A DNA stretch of 47,338 bases from JAPKEZ01 sp047638975 (GTDB lineage: Bacteria > Planctomycetota > UBA1135): the NCBI GenBank assembly GCA_047638975.1, contig JBLINB010000009.1:1-47338 (forward strand), in the 5' to 3' direction. Below, one piece after another: positions 7,813 to 17,302 of this stretch (its first letter is position 1; every line of letters begins with the position of its first letter). A model generated the notes under the pieces. That model saw nothing but the letters and a program-made list of their open reading frames with translations. It was not told the DNA's origin and ran no database searches. A program made the position numbers and the translations under genes.

Positions 7813-9683
7813 CCCTGTACAAAATCTACGCCAAGTTCTTTTAGGGTTTCGAAATCTTCTTCTCTCTCTACACCTTCGGCCACCACCGTTGCATCCCAGG
7901 TTGCCACCATCTTCAGCAAGTTGGATAGAGAATCTCGTTGTTCTTTACGCTCTGATATTTTAGAAACTAAAGCGCTATCGATTTTCACAACTTCGGGACG
8001 CACTAACAGCATCGTTTCAAGGCTTGAATAACCATTACCGACGTCATCAAGAGCAATCTTAAGACCAGCGGCGCGCAACTTCGTTAACATCTCGCTAAAG
8101 CGCTCAGGTTTTTGGACTAATTCTTTCTCGCTAAGTTCGATGCAAATATTTGAGAGCGATTTATCTGCCGGTAGCATGTTTATAATTTCTTTGGCCATGT
8201 GATACTCTAGTGATGACGGCAAAATATTAATATGACATATCTGGTCGTCACTCATAGAGTTAGCCGCAGCGGTACACACTTTAAAAGCATTCATGTCAAC
8301 TAAGTTAACGATGCCTGCGTCCTTGGCGAATTGCAAAAAATCTTCTGGGCTATGCAGACCAGGGCAATGACTACGCGTCAATAATTCATATCCAGCGATG
8401 CTACGGTCGCTAACTCTGACTATTGCTTGTCGTAAGGCAAAGAACGATTTGCTACGGCGTAGAATCTTTATCATTTCTTCGGCATTTAGACGTTCGCTAT
8501 CGCCATTGCCAAACAAATTGCCTTCATGAATAATGCGCCCTTTGCCAAGTCGCTTCGCCGAATGCAAAGCGCGTTCGGTGCGTTCAATAAAATCAGCCAC
8601 CCCTTCGTCTTCTTTATTGGTACTAACCAATCCCATGCTTGAACTGATACGAATATGAGGAAAGTGTTCAGAGATTACTGCTGTTGACAATTTATCGAAT
8701 AGCTTTTCAGCGACCATAGTTGCTGCACTACGATCGGTGTCTGGCAGCAACACCATAAATTCGTCACCGCCCAAGCGCGCGACATGATCGGTGGCGCGCA
8801 CCGAATCGCTAATGATCATCGAGACATTGCGCAACACGGCATCGCCGGTACTATGCCCATATACATCATTAATGCGTTTGAAATCGTCTAGGTCGATAAA
8901 TAAAGCCTGAATTTCCGATTGATTTATTTTTCTACGCTCAACCTCTTTCTTAATGGATAAGCGCAAGCCTCGACGATTTAGAGTGCCTGTCAATGGATCA
9001 AGGCGACTTTGATCTTCAAGTTTATTACGCAGCAACACGGTATCCGTTGCGTCACGGCAAACACCAATGATTCGACTTGGAGAACCTGCTGAGTCGCGCA
9101 CCACTTCTGCCTGCATGTTGAGGTGTTGGCTGCGACCATCGCCTAATAATACCTGATATTCGATATCGACTAATTCATCTTTCATTAGCATCTTGAAAGT
9201 GGCATCAATAACTTTAGAAACATCTTCCGGATGTACTTTAGAAATAAAATCGTCGCGGCTTAAGATAAGATCATCTTCATTGGCACCGTGCATTTCTTGA
9301 AACGCTTCGTCGCCGTAAAAATCTTTGCTGCGGATGTCCCAGCTCCAGCTGCCAAGGCGTGAAAATGCGCGCAATAAAGAATTACGATCTTTAGCAGAAG
9401 CCTCGCTTAGATGGCCACGCTTGACATATAGTGTGCGCGAGTAACCAGCTAAGGTTGTGCTTAAAAAAGTTTGGGCGGCCAAGCGAATGTTTTTGGGCAG
9501 CGGCGTGCCATATCTAGTGCGCAATGCGCTAATCACTTCTTGCTGCGCATTTTGGATTTGCTGTGGCTCCCAGCCAGCATCAGCCATTTTTTTACCAAGT
9601 TCTATACCATCAACATCGCGTTCACCGAGTGCGGCGGCGCGCATGTGATTTGCGAAATCGTCATTGCGAAGAGTATTATCCAT
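7779..9683 (-). CDS. PAS-GGDEF-EAL cyclic-di-GMP turnover protein
   Basis: 634 residues, no membrane segment, so cytosolic. After an N-terminal helical region (1-100), a PAS fold at about 110-215 begins GSWSWDIRSKDFYGDEAF and ends RIIGVCRDATD. The GGDEF domain (225-385) is intact: RLGGDEF at 303-309, with an RxxD inhibitory site (RATD, 296-299) five residues ahead. The EAL domain (405-630) keeps its acid and metal ligands: E433 (written ELL), N486, E516, D546-D547, K567, E603 and Q623. Both synthesis and hydrolysis of c-di-GMP therefore look possible, with the PAS domain as the likely switch. It is monocistronic. Its last 34 bp overlap the lipoprotein gene on the other strand. The start MDNTLRNDD is the first plausible ATG. 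Confidence 0.92.
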   Translation of the reverse strand: MDNTLRNDDFANHMRAAALGERDVDGIELGKKMADAGWEPQQIQNAQQEVISALRTRYGTPLPKNIRLAAQTFLSTTLAGYSRTLYVKRGHLSEASAKDRNSLLRAFSRLGSWSWDIRSKDFYGDEAFQEMHGANEDDLILSRDDFISKVHPEDVSKVIDATFKMLMKDELVDIEYQVLLGDGRSQHLNMQAEVVRDSAGSPSRIIGVCRDATDTVLLRNKLEDQSRLDPLTGTLNRRGLRLSIKKEVERRKINQSEIQALFIDLDDFKRINDVYGHSTGDAVLRNVSMIISDSVRATDHVARLGGDEFMVLLPDTDRSAATMVAEKLFDKLSTAVISEHFPHIRISSSMGLVSTNKEDEGVADFIERTERALHSAKRLGKGRIIHEGNLFGNGDSERLNAEEMIKILRRSKSFFALRQAIVRVSDRSIAGYELLTRSHCPGLHSPEDFLQFAKDAGIVNLVDMNAFKVCTAAANSMSDDQICHINILPSSLEYHMAKEIINMLPADKSLSNICIELSEKELVQKPERFSEMLTKLRAAGLKIALDDVGNGYSSLETMLLVRPEVVKIDSALVSKISERKEQRDSLSNLLKMVATWDATVVAEGVEREEDFETLKELGVDFVQGYLFGLPEALE

Positions 9684-9721
9684 TGATTAGAGCTAACCTA
9701 GTATCGTCAGCTCACGCCACT

Positions 9722-10756
9722 CTATTGAGTCTTTTGAGCATTGTCAAAGCGAAAGGCACAATACTCTATCAAACGATTTTCCGCCCACCAACGATCGACA
9801 TCGGTCCAGACCAGGCTAGTAGCGGCTTTTGCGCCAAAAAAACCACAGTGACCACCATGCTTTACAAGCAGTAAACGTATATTAGGATTCACTTCAACCG
9901 CCTCGCGTGTCGGCTCACAATAAGGCACAAGGGGGTCATCCTCGGAATGAATAATCAAAGTCGGCACCTCAACCTTATGAATCACATGTAATGCGGATGC
10001 CCGATCATAATAATCGCTAGAACCGTCGAACCCAAAAGCCGGCGCCGTCCACTGCTCGTCGAAAGAATAAAAGTCGTCGTAACCATAGCCAGCATCATGT
10101 GGATACAGTTCTGGATACTCGGCAGCTTTTTGCTTCATCGACTTGACGAATCCCGTTAAAAACTTTTTCATGTACATGCGATTCATGAACCCTTTGTGCA
10201 TAGTGCGCGAAGTACTCACCAAATTAAATGGCGTCGAAACACAAACCATTGCCTTGAGATTGGGCGGGGCATTTTCACCCCACTTAGCGACGGTGTGCGT
10301 AGTAATCGAACCACCAAGCGAATATCCTCCGAGCGCTATGGGCGATAATGGAAATTCTTTAGCGATGAAATCGAAGGTCGCTTCAAGGTCGTCGGTAAGC
10401 GCTGCGTGATACAAAGTTGGGGTATGTTTTTCGCTACCACCACAGTTGCGGATATTCATGCGAATCACACTCCATCCTTGAAGGAATGCTTTTTGAGCGA
10501 CTCCAATCATGTACGGAGATTGCGACGAGCCTGATAAACCATGCACCATTACTAGCAATGGTTTGCTGCGATCAGCCTGAACATTCATCTCGAGTAAAAT
10601 TGAAGTTTCACTATCCACTTCAATCCATTTCTTTTCTGCAAGTTCGCTAAACGGCGCCAATGGTCGTGGCAGCATCGAACCCGCTATCGTCATTGCATGT
10701 TGGTCACGCAATAACGGATGAGGAAAGAATGCCGGGAAGCGAGGTTTTTCTAGCAT
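9722..10756 (-). CDS. yheT: YheT-family alpha/beta hydrolase
   Basis: 344 residues. The family core is clear: HGLSGSSQSPYM (72-83, oxyanion region), the nucleophile elbow GYSLGG with Ser146, the acid in HSEDDPLVP (Asp273/274), and His303 in KHGGHCGFF. MNIRNCGGSEK is the characteristic YheT/EMB8 segment. Family members are predicted esterases or lipases with poorly known substrates. The ATG is fused to the fadE stop (TAAATG), so it is the last gene of tetR-fadE-yheT. That fits a role in releasing acyl groups for beta-oxidation, which is inference. Confidence 0.88.
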   Translation of the reverse strand: MLEKPRFPAFFPHPLLRDQHAMTIAGSMLPRPLAPFSELAEKKWIEVDSETSILLEMNVQADRSKPLLVMVHGLSGSSQSPYMIGVAQKAFLQGWSVIRMNIRNCGGSEKHTPTLYHAALTDDLEATFDFIAKEFPLSPIALGGYSLGGSITTHTVAKWGENAPPNLKAMVCVSTPFNLVSTSRTMHKGFMNRMYMKKFLTGFVKSMKQKAAEYPELYPHDAGYGYDDFYSFDEQWTAPAFGFDGSSDYYDRASALHVIHKVEVPTLIIHSEDDPLVPYCEPTREAVEVNPNIRLLLVKHGGHCGFFGAKAATSLVWTDVDRWWAENRLIEYCAFRFDNAQKTQ

Positions 10757-13165
10757 TTACCAACCGCCGTCAAGGGCAGTAGCAAGGTATTCAGATTCAC
10801 TAAACGAATCGACCGTAATCGCGTCAGTGCGTAGTTCTTCTGCTTGACGAACGATTACGATATCATTTTCATTAATGATACCCTTCTCCAATGCCTCGTC
10901 AAGTAAAGTGATGGGTGCCTGGCGTGGCAATTCGCCCTTGCGAATAGCCTGCTTAATACGCTCAGCAACTTTATCAGCAGCCAAAGATGCCCGATATGCT
11001 TTTTCTAAAATAGCAAGTGCATCATTACTGTCGGTTGGCATATAAATACCATTCGTCAACTTATCGCGCTGCGCTCCTTGCTTTTGCAGAATACGGGCGA
11101 CCTGTTGTTTGACCTCATCTGTTGGACCATTGCTTAATGAATTTATCCGCGCAAAGAAACCAATCGGGCCACGCAGTAATGCCCCGACAAAGGGCATGTC
11201 GAAGTTTGAATATAAGCCATCAAATCCTTTTTGAATATTATTCAAGGCGTTATCCATCGACCAACGGTAAAGCGCGTAGTCTTCTTTATTGCGGCCCTCG
11301 GCTTCGTATCTGCGCAGTAGTGCACTAGCAATGTACATCCATGAGAAGACATCGCTGAAGCGTCCCGTCAGCATTTCCTTGCGCTTAAGATCTCCGCCAT
11401 AAGACCCCATCGCCACATCAGCGAGGATTGCAAAGCGCGAAGATGCCCACGCTATTTTTTGATAGTCACGGCGCATGCGTCCTTCGAACGGTACTGCGGC
11501 TGCATGTCCGCGGCTAACATTCATCACCACCGAACGACTTAAGTTTGTAATCACGTGTTTAATGTGCCCGAAGAAAGCGAAATCAAAATGCTTGACGTCG
11601 CCGTTCCCTAATGCCGTAATTTCATTTTCAGCAAAAGGATGGCAGCGAATCGCGCCCTGGCCAAAAATCATTAAGGTGCGCGTTAAGATATTGGCTCCCT
11701 CGACTGTTATCGAAATAGGTGCTGCGAAATAAGCATGCGCCAATAAGTTGCGCGGGCCGCGTGAGATGCCGGCCCCGCCGCAAATGTCCATCGCGTCATT
11801 AATCACATCGCGCATGGTCTCGGTGAAGTGGTATTTAGCAATTGCTGATGCCACCGCAGGTTTGGCTCCGCCATCGAGGCCACCGCAGGTAAAACGGCGT
11901 GTAGCTTCAAGGGTGTAAGCGGCACCACCAATGCGCGCCATGGGCTCTTCTATGCCTTCAAACTTGCCGATTGACATACCGAACTGTTTGCGCACCATCG
12001 AATAGGCTCCGACTACGCGCGCGGCCATTTGCGTACCTGCAGTAGCCGACGCTGGCAGCATGACGCCACGCCCTGCCGCAAGTTGTTCCATTAGCATGCG
12101 CCACCCTTGACCAACACGCGAGGGTCCGCCGACCAAAATATCTAAACCGACTATCACGTTTTCGCCTTCGAAGGGGCAATTGAAAAACGGTACATTCAGT
12201 GGGTCGTGTTGACGCCCTGTAGTGATTCCTGGTGTTTCGGCAGGGATTAAGCCACAGCAAATTCCGAGTTCGGTGCCACGCTGCAGTAAATTCTCAGGGT
12301 CAAAAAGCTTGAACGCTAATCCAATTAGGCTGGCGCGTGACGCCAAAGTGATATAACGTTTTTCCCAGTCGAGGCGTATCTTTAAAGAACCGTCGTCATC
12401 TTTAAAGACCTCTCCACGAGCGCGGATGGCTCCGGCATCTGAGCCAGCGTGGGGCTCGGTCAGTGCAAAACAGGGTATCTCTTTACCGGCAGCCAAGCGC
12501 GGAAGTAAGTCATTCTTTTGCTCAGGCGTGCCATAATGCACCAATAATTCTGCAGGACCTAAAGAGTTCGGCAACATCGCGGTAATGCCAAGTGGGATAC
12601 TGCGTGAACTAAGTTTCTTTATCACTGCTGAAATGCCCGTCGCCGAAAATCCTAGACCGCCATATTCTTTGGGGATGATCATTCCGAAGAAACCTTCATT
12701 ACGCAAATAGGACCATACTTCTGGGGCTAAGTCACGCTTTTGGTAGACTAGCCAATCGTCGGTCATGGCACATATTTTTTCTGCTGGGCCGTCTAAAAAC
12801 GTACGTTCTTCATCGCTAAGCTCTGGGTATTTTTCCTCTTTAATCAGGCGCTTAAAATCTGGATTGCCAGAAAACAACTCACCCTCGAACCAAACAGTAC
12901 CGGCATCAAGCGCCTCACGTTCTGTTTCCGATATCACAGGTAACAAGCCCATCGCCTTAATCATTTTCATTAATGGCGTAGTCACAACCCGTTGACGCAA
13001 TACCGGAAGTAAAAATATTAATGCCGGGATTCCAAGAACGATGCATAGCCAAGCTGGAGCGCCCCACCATGCCATCAACAACCCCGTCCAAATGATCCAG
13101 TACAAAAATTTGGCCGAAAAGAATCCTAAGGCCAGTAGGCCGATACAAAATAAAGTGATACTCAT
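10757..13165 (-). CDS. fadE: Long-form acyl-CoA dehydrogenase
   Basis: 802 residues, close to the 814 of Escherichia coli FadE and far longer than ordinary acyl-CoA dehydrogenases. The N terminus holds two hydrophobic segments (about 1-30 and 35-55). The dehydrogenase core follows (IPKEYGGLGFSATG, FALTEPHAGSDAG, ICGGAGISRGPRN, VEGANILTRTLMIFGQGAIRCHP) and then the FadE-specific C-terminal extension of about 250 residues. It catalyses the first, FAD-dependent step of fatty-acid beta-oxidation at the membrane. Start ATG 13165 overlaps the tetR stop by one base (TAATG). Control by the adjacent TetR protein is likely, through the palindrome beyond tetR. Confidence 0.93.
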   Translation of the reverse strand: MSITLFCIGLLALGFFSAKFLYWIIWTGLLMAWWGAPAWLCIVLGIPALIFLLPVLRQRVVTTPLMKMIKAMGLLPVISETEREALDAGTVWFEGELFSGNPDFKRLIKEEKYPELSDEERTFLDGPAEKICAMTDDWLVYQKRDLAPEVWSYLRNEGFFGMIIPKEYGGLGFSATGISAVIKKLSSRSIPLGITAMLPNSLGPAELLVHYGTPEQKNDLLPRLAAGKEIPCFALTEPHAGSDAGAIRARGEVFKDDDGSLKIRLDWEKRYITLASRASLIGLAFKLFDPENLLQRGTELGICCGLIPAETPGITTGRQHDPLNVPFFNCPFEGENVIVGLDILVGGPSRVGQGWRMLMEQLAAGRGVMLPASATAGTQMAARVVGAYSMVRKQFGMSIGKFEGIEEPMARIGGAAYTLEATRRFTCGGLDGGAKPAVASAIAKYHFTETMRDVINDAMDICGGAGISRGPRNLLAHAYFAAPISITVEGANILTRTLMIFGQGAIRCHPFAENEITALGNGDVKHFDFAFFGHIKHVITNLSRSVVMNVSRGHAAAVPFEGRMRRDYQKIAWASSRFAILADVAMGSYGGDLKRKEMLTGRFSDVFSWMYIASALLRRYEAEGRNKEDYALYRWSMDNALNNIQKGFDGLYSNFDMPFVGALLRGPIGFFARINSLSNGPTDEVKQQVARILQKQGAQRDKLTNGIYMPTDSNDALAILEKAYRASLAADKVAERIKQAIRKGELPRQAPITLLDEALEKGIINENDIVIVRQAEELRTDAITVDSFSESEYLATALDGGW

Positions 13166-13758
13166 TATGGTTGTTGGGTTGAATTAAGCATTGACATGGC
13201 ATGATCAACGGTGCGGCCAACGAATAAATCTTTGGCGATACGCGTATCGATACGCTGTGCGAGGTACAAAGAAGTGGCACCGTGTAACAGCGACCACACG
13301 ACAGTAGCATCGACTAATGGGTCGATAGCATATGCGTCAATACTGCGCGCCTGTTGTATTACATCGGCAAATTGCTGCAGGTTTCTACGCGCAATACGGT
13401 ATTTTTCTGCCGGAAATGGCGTCATCGCGTGTGTAGGCAATTGGAACATAATCACGTAGTACTCTGGGTTCGCGAAGCCATATTCGAGAAAAGAACGGCA
13501 CATTAATCGAAATTGTTGCTGCGGATCACCATCCGAAGCCAGGCATTCTCCGATTTTTTGGTGTAATGCGTCCATGCCTTCTTCGATTAGTGCATGAATT
13601 AAGGCGTCTTTATTTTCGAAATATATGTAGATACTTGTTGGTGTGCAGCCGACTAAATTGGCTACTTTGCGCATAGATACCTGAGAATAGCCGTTTTCAA
13701 CCAGCAGATGTCGTGTCTGCTCGAGTATTTGATTACGGAGATTGTCGTATTTTGCCAT
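13165..13758 (-). CDS. TetR-family regulator of the fad locus
   Basis: 197 residues with a TetR-type helix-turn-helix at about 24-46 (VSMRKVANLVGCTPTSIYIYFENKDAL) and a variable all-helical ligand domain. It is the first gene of tetR-fadE-yheT and is separated from the divergent fadI-fadJ by 47 bp that consist almost entirely of a perfect palindrome. By position and symmetry it is most likely an autoregulated repressor of both arms that responds to an acyl-CoA. This matches the logic of other TetR-type fatty-acid regulators (FadR of Bacillus, PsrA), but the ligand is inference. The next upstream start alternatives lie inside the operator, so ATG 13758 is well supported. Confidence 0.88.
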   Translation of the reverse strand: MAKYDNLRNQILEQTRHLLVENGYSQVSMRKVANLVGCTPTSIYIYFENKDALIHALIEEGMDALHQKIGECLASDGDPQQQFRLMCRSFLEYGFANPEYYVIMFQLPTHAMTPFPAEKYRIARRNLQQFADVIQQARSIDAYAIDPLVDATVVWSLLHGATSLYLAQRIDTRIAKDLFVGRTVDHAMSMLNSTQQP

Positions 13759-13761
13759 TGG

Positions 13762-13800
13762 TTATACTTTACAGTGTAAAGTTTACACTGTAAAGTATAA
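13762..13800. promoter_or_regulatory. Perfect 39-bp nested palindrome, candidate TetR operator
   Basis: The 19-bp arms 13762-13780 and 13782-13800 are exact reverse complements around a single centre base at 13781. Each arm itself contains a 13-bp near-palindrome, TTTACAGTGTAAA on the left and TTTACACTGTAAA on the right, so two dimer sites are stacked about 14 bp apart. The outer ends contribute TATAC/GTATA, which can serve as -10 boxes in both directions: TATAAA at 13796-13801 is 4 nt before the fadI ATG. The site fills nearly the whole gap between tetR and fadI, so bound repressor would block both promoters. Confidence 0.85.
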
Positions 13801-13805
13801 AACAC

Positions 13806-15092
13806 ATGACTTCTTACTCACAACTAGACGGTGGACCGCAATTGGTCTTGGCGGCCGGCATCCGTACTCCGATGGCGCGCGCTGGTGGAGTATTCGCCAA
13901 AGAGAATGTCGCGCACTTGGCCGCCATCACCACCCGCGAATTATTGGCTCAAACGGGTATTGACCCATTTACCATTGATGAAGTCATTACCGGTTGCGTC
14001 GGACAGCCATTTGACCAAGCAAATGTTTCGCGCGTCATTGCGCTACGTTCCGGGATTCCGCAGCATGTGCCGGCGCGCACAGTGGCCCGCAATTGTGCAA
14101 GTGGTATGGAAGCTGTGACGACGGCAGCCGCAAACATACTGGCCGGCATGGGTGACACTTACATCTGTAATGGCGTAGAGGTGATGAGTTCTTATCCCCT
14201 ACTTTTTGGCGACCAAATGACTGGTTTTTTCACGACATTAATGAAGTCACGGACTGCCGCTCAGAAACTTGCAGTCATCGCATCCTTTCGCCCATCGTTT
14301 TTGAAGCCCAAGATCGCTCTTCTCGGAGGACTGACGGACCCGACCAATGGCATGATTATGGGTAAGACTGCCGAGCTGATTGCCAGAGATTTTCAACTGA
14401 CTCGTGAAGAATGTGACGCCTACGCAATTGAGTCGCACCGCCGCGCGCAAATCGCGCGCGACAATTTGCGCTTTGCAAAAGAGATCGTGCCGGTAGTCGC
14501 ACTTGGCACTTCAAAAGGTGGCAAGTCTCTACGCCATGACGACGGCATTCGCGATGACATGCCTATTACGAAATTGTCAAAAATGAAACCGTATTTTGAG
14601 AAGCCCGACGGCATCGTGACGGTTGGCAATTCGTGCGGCATTACCGATGCTGCAGTCTCACTATTGATTACCACCAAAGAACGTGCGCAAACCCTAGGTT
14701 TAAAGCCGTTGGCCGCCATTCGCAGCTTTTCATGGGAGGGCTTAGATCCATCACGAATGGGATTGGGTCCGGTTTATTCTAGTACGACTGCCTTGAAGAA
14801 GGCACAGCTTGATTTAAGCGACATGGATTTCATAGAATTGAATGAAGCTTTTGCCGCACAAGTTTTAGCCTGCGTCCGCTCCTTTGAGAAGCAAGGGATG
14901 GGCGAAGTCAATATGGATACGCTTAACCCGAATGGCGGTGCAATTGCGCTTGGTCATCCGGTTGGCGCTACGGGTGCAAGGCTACTTCTTAGCTTGGCAC
15001 ATCAACTTATTGAAAACGATAAGCAATTTGGTTTAGCAACACTATGCATTGGCGGCGGCCAAGGCGGAGCAGTCATTCTAGAACGCATTTAA
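13806..15092 (+). CDS. fadI: 3-ketoacyl-CoA thiolase, FadI type
   Basis: 428 residues, in the FadI/trifunctional-protein-beta size class. The acyl-carrying Cys97 is in ARNCASGMEA. The other active-site motifs are NPNGGAIALGHPVGATGAR (His) and the C-terminal CIGGGQGG (Cys). The longer loop region with TNGMIMGKTAELIARDF is as in FadI. It performs the thiolytic last step of beta-oxidation, releasing acetyl-CoA. ATG 13806 is the only start that clears the operator; there is no Shine-Dalgarno and the putative -10 is 4 nt away. Only 8 nt separate it from fadJ. Confidence 0.93.
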   Translation: MTSYSQLDGGPQLVLAAGIRTPMARAGGVFAKENVAHLAAITTRELLAQTGIDPFTIDEVITGCVGQPFDQANVSRVIALRSGIPQHVPARTVARNCASGMEAVTTAAANILAGMGDTYICNGVEVMSSYPLLFGDQMTGFFTTLMKSRTAAQKLAVIASFRPSFLKPKIALLGGLTDPTNGMIMGKTAELIARDFQLTREECDAYAIESHRRAQIARDNLRFAKEIVPVVALGTSKGGKSLRHDDGIRDDMPITKLSKMKPYFEKPDGIVTVGNSCGITDAAVSLLITTKERAQTLGLKPLAAIRSFSWEGLDPSRMGLGPVYSSTTALKKAQLDLSDMDFIELNEAFAAQVLACVRSFEKQGMGEVNMDTLNPNGGAIALGHPVGATGARLLLSLAHQLIENDKQFGLATLCIGGGQGGAVILERI

Positions 15093-15100
15093 TCAACATC

Positions 15101-17263
15101 ATGAATCTTAACGGCTTTCCAAAACCTGACAACTGCCCAGAACCAGGGCAATGCATCCGCGTCGAACGTCCTGAAGAGGGGCTGGCAATTGTAATACTCG
15201 ACCCGCCGCATCGCACCTTGGCGGTATTAGATGCGCCACTGCTTTCCGACTTAGACAACGTCGTAAAAGAGTTAGAAAACGACAGCTCTCTTAAGGCTGT
15301 AGTGTTTACCGGCCGCACGCCGACACAATTTGCGGCGGGTGCAGACATCCAAGGCATCTCGGGGATCACCGACAAAGCTGCCGCGCATCAGATTGTCAAT
15401 CTTGTGCACGGCATCTTTCGCCGCATTGAGCAACTTAAGGCCACTACCGTTGCAGCAGTAGGTGGCGCCGTGCCAGGTGGCGCCTATGAATTGTCCTTAT
15501 CCTGCGATTACATCGTAGCGCTTAATGATTCTAAAACTAAAATTGGTTTGCCAGAGACACAACTCGGCATTATTCCCGGCTGGGGTGGATCCCATCGCTT
15601 GCCGAAACGTATTGGCATCCCGGCAGCTCTAGATGTCATTCTTAGCGGACGCTTATTCAATGCCAGCACCGCACTACGCCGTGGTTTAGTCGATCGCTTG
15701 GCGCACGCCGACCAATTAGTAAGTATTGCTTGCGAAATTGCAATGGGTCGCAAAAAGTTGCACAAGAAATCACGCGGAATTTACAAATACCTCGTTGACC
15801 GCAACCCATTAGCGCGCATGGTGATTGGGCAGCAAGTCCGCAAAATGATTATGTCCAAGACGAAGGGACACTATCCTGCGCACCCTGCTGCTATTAGCTT
15901 AGTGCTTAATTCCTTCAGTGCCGACGCCCACCAAATGGCGGAGCGTGAGGCGAAAGCTGTTGCCGATTTAGCCACCGGTGACGTCTGTAAATCATTGGTC
16001 AGCATTTTCTTTGCAAGTGAAGCCGCGAAAAAGTATTCGCGCGGCACCGAACAATTTAAGCCGCGTAAGCTCGAGCATGCTGCTGAGATTGGCGCAGGCG
16101 TTATGGGTGGTGCGATTGCGTCGCTACTCGCAGAAAAAGGTCTTCATACTCGGCTTATTGATTTATCACGCGATGCGCTTGATGCTGCCGAGATTAGCCA
16201 CCAACAAGCCATCATCAAAAAGCAAAAGCGCCGGCGCCTTAAGCCGCATCTTGCGGATGCCGCAATCGATCGTCTGCGCACCAGCACCAGCATCGACGGC
16301 CTTAGCCGTTCTCAAATCGTGATTGAGGCCGTTGCCGAACGTCTAGACGTCAAGCAGCAAGTGCTACAACAAGTAGCTGCGCAAGTGCCTGATGATTGCA
16401 TTATTGCCACCAATACCTCGTCACTGTCGGTTAGCGCTATCGCTACCGGTGTGAAGAATCCCGAGCGCGTGGTTGGCATGCATTTCTTTAACCCGGTACG
16501 AAAGATGCCGTTGGTTGAAATTATTCGCGGCGAGCACACTAGCGAGGAAGTGTTAATCGAGACTGCAGCTTTGGCTGCGCGCATGGGCAAAACTCCGGTT
16601 GTCGTCAAAGATGTTGCCGGCTTCTTGGTCAACCGTTTACTCGGGCCATACCTTGACGAAGCGATGCGCCTGTTTGTTAATGGTGTCGATGCCGCACGTA
16701 TCGACCGCTTAATGTTAAAGTTTGGCATGCCAATGGGGCCATTGCGTTTGCTCGACGAAGTTGGTCTAGACATCGCGCTACATGCTTCGGCATCCCTCGA
16801 AAAATATTACGGCGAGCGCATGGCACCTTGCCCTGGCATCAAGGCTTTAGCTAGCGACGACCGACTGGGCGTAAAAAGCAAACGTGGTTTTTACGATTAC
16901 AGTGGCAAAGGCAAGCCGCAACTTTGCGCTGATTTGCACCAATTTCAAACCACTGATCTGTGCAAAGCCTTAAGCGATGCGGATATCGTCGACCGTTTGA
17001 TTTTATCGATGGCCAATGAAGCTGGGCGTTGCATGCAAGAAAATGTGACTGCCACTCAGCAAGATCTAGATTTAGCGACCGTCTTTGGCATGGGTTTCGC
17101 GCCCTTCCATGGCGGATTACTAAAATGGGCGGCAAAGCAGACACATCCTGAAATCGTGACGCGCCTAGCAAAGATTAGCGCAGCAAGTGACATTGTTGCT
17201 CGCCAAGGCGGAGTTGAAAAGTTCACTCCATCAGCATGGTTTACGCAAGCAAGCGCACAATAG
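15101..17263 (+). CDS. fadJ: Bifunctional enoyl-CoA hydratase/3-hydroxyacyl-CoA dehydrogenase
   Basis: 720 residues from ATG 15101; the longer frame from 15044 would run inside fadI and is rejected. The N-terminal crotonase domain has FAAGADIQ and the two catalytic glutamates E130 (GGAYELSLSCDY) and E152 (GLPETQLGIIPGWGG). A linker and the NAD-binding domain follow (GAGVMGGAIASLLAEKG, from about residue 330), with HFFNPVRKMPLVEII and GFLVNRL. The two C-terminal helical domains include KRGFYDYSGKGK. With FadI it forms the beta-oxidation complex and converts enoyl-CoA to 3-ketoacyl-CoA. Pairing with a FadI-type thiolase favours FadJ over FadB. Confidence 0.92.
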   Translation: MNLNGFPKPDNCPEPGQCIRVERPEEGLAIVILDPPHRTLAVLDAPLLSDLDNVVKELENDSSLKAVVFTGRTPTQFAAGADIQGISGITDKAAAHQIVNLVHGIFRRIEQLKATTVAAVGGAVPGGAYELSLSCDYIVALNDSKTKIGLPETQLGIIPGWGGSHRLPKRIGIPAALDVILSGRLFNASTALRRGLVDRLAHADQLVSIACEIAMGRKKLHKKSRGIYKYLVDRNPLARMVIGQQVRKMIMSKTKGHYPAHPAAISLVLNSFSADAHQMAEREAKAVADLATGDVCKSLVSIFFASEAAKKYSRGTEQFKPRKLEHAAEIGAGVMGGAIASLLAEKGLHTRLIDLSRDALDAAEISHQQAIIKKQKRRRLKPHLADAAIDRLRTSTSIDGLSRSQIVIEAVAERLDVKQQVLQQVAAQVPDDCIIATNTSSLSVSAIATGVKNPERVVGMHFFNPVRKMPLVEIIRGEHTSEEVLIETAALAARMGKTPVVVKDVAGFLVNRLLGPYLDEAMRLFVNGVDAARIDRLMLKFGMPMGPLRLLDEVGLDIALHASASLEKYYGERMAPCPGIKALASDDRLGVKSKRGFYDYSGKGKPQLCADLHQFQTTDLCKALSDADIVDRLILSMANEAGRCMQENVTATQQDLDLATVFGMGFAPFHGGLLKWAAKQTHPEIVTRLAKISAASDIVARQGGVEKFTPSAWFTQASAQ

Positions 17264-17302
17264 TATGGTGCTAGGGGCCATGCGCTCTTAGCTGTCAAAA
17301 TA

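Noticed and set aside
15044..15100. N-terminal extension of fadJ starting inside fadI
   Set aside because: The added residues (MHWRRPRRSSHS...) come from another frame of the conserved fadI end; ATG 15101 gives a normal FadJ start.
16312..16773. 153-codon frame antisense to fadJ
   Set aside because: It shadows the conserved NAD-domain region; the translation is Ser/Thr/Arg-rich with no motif.
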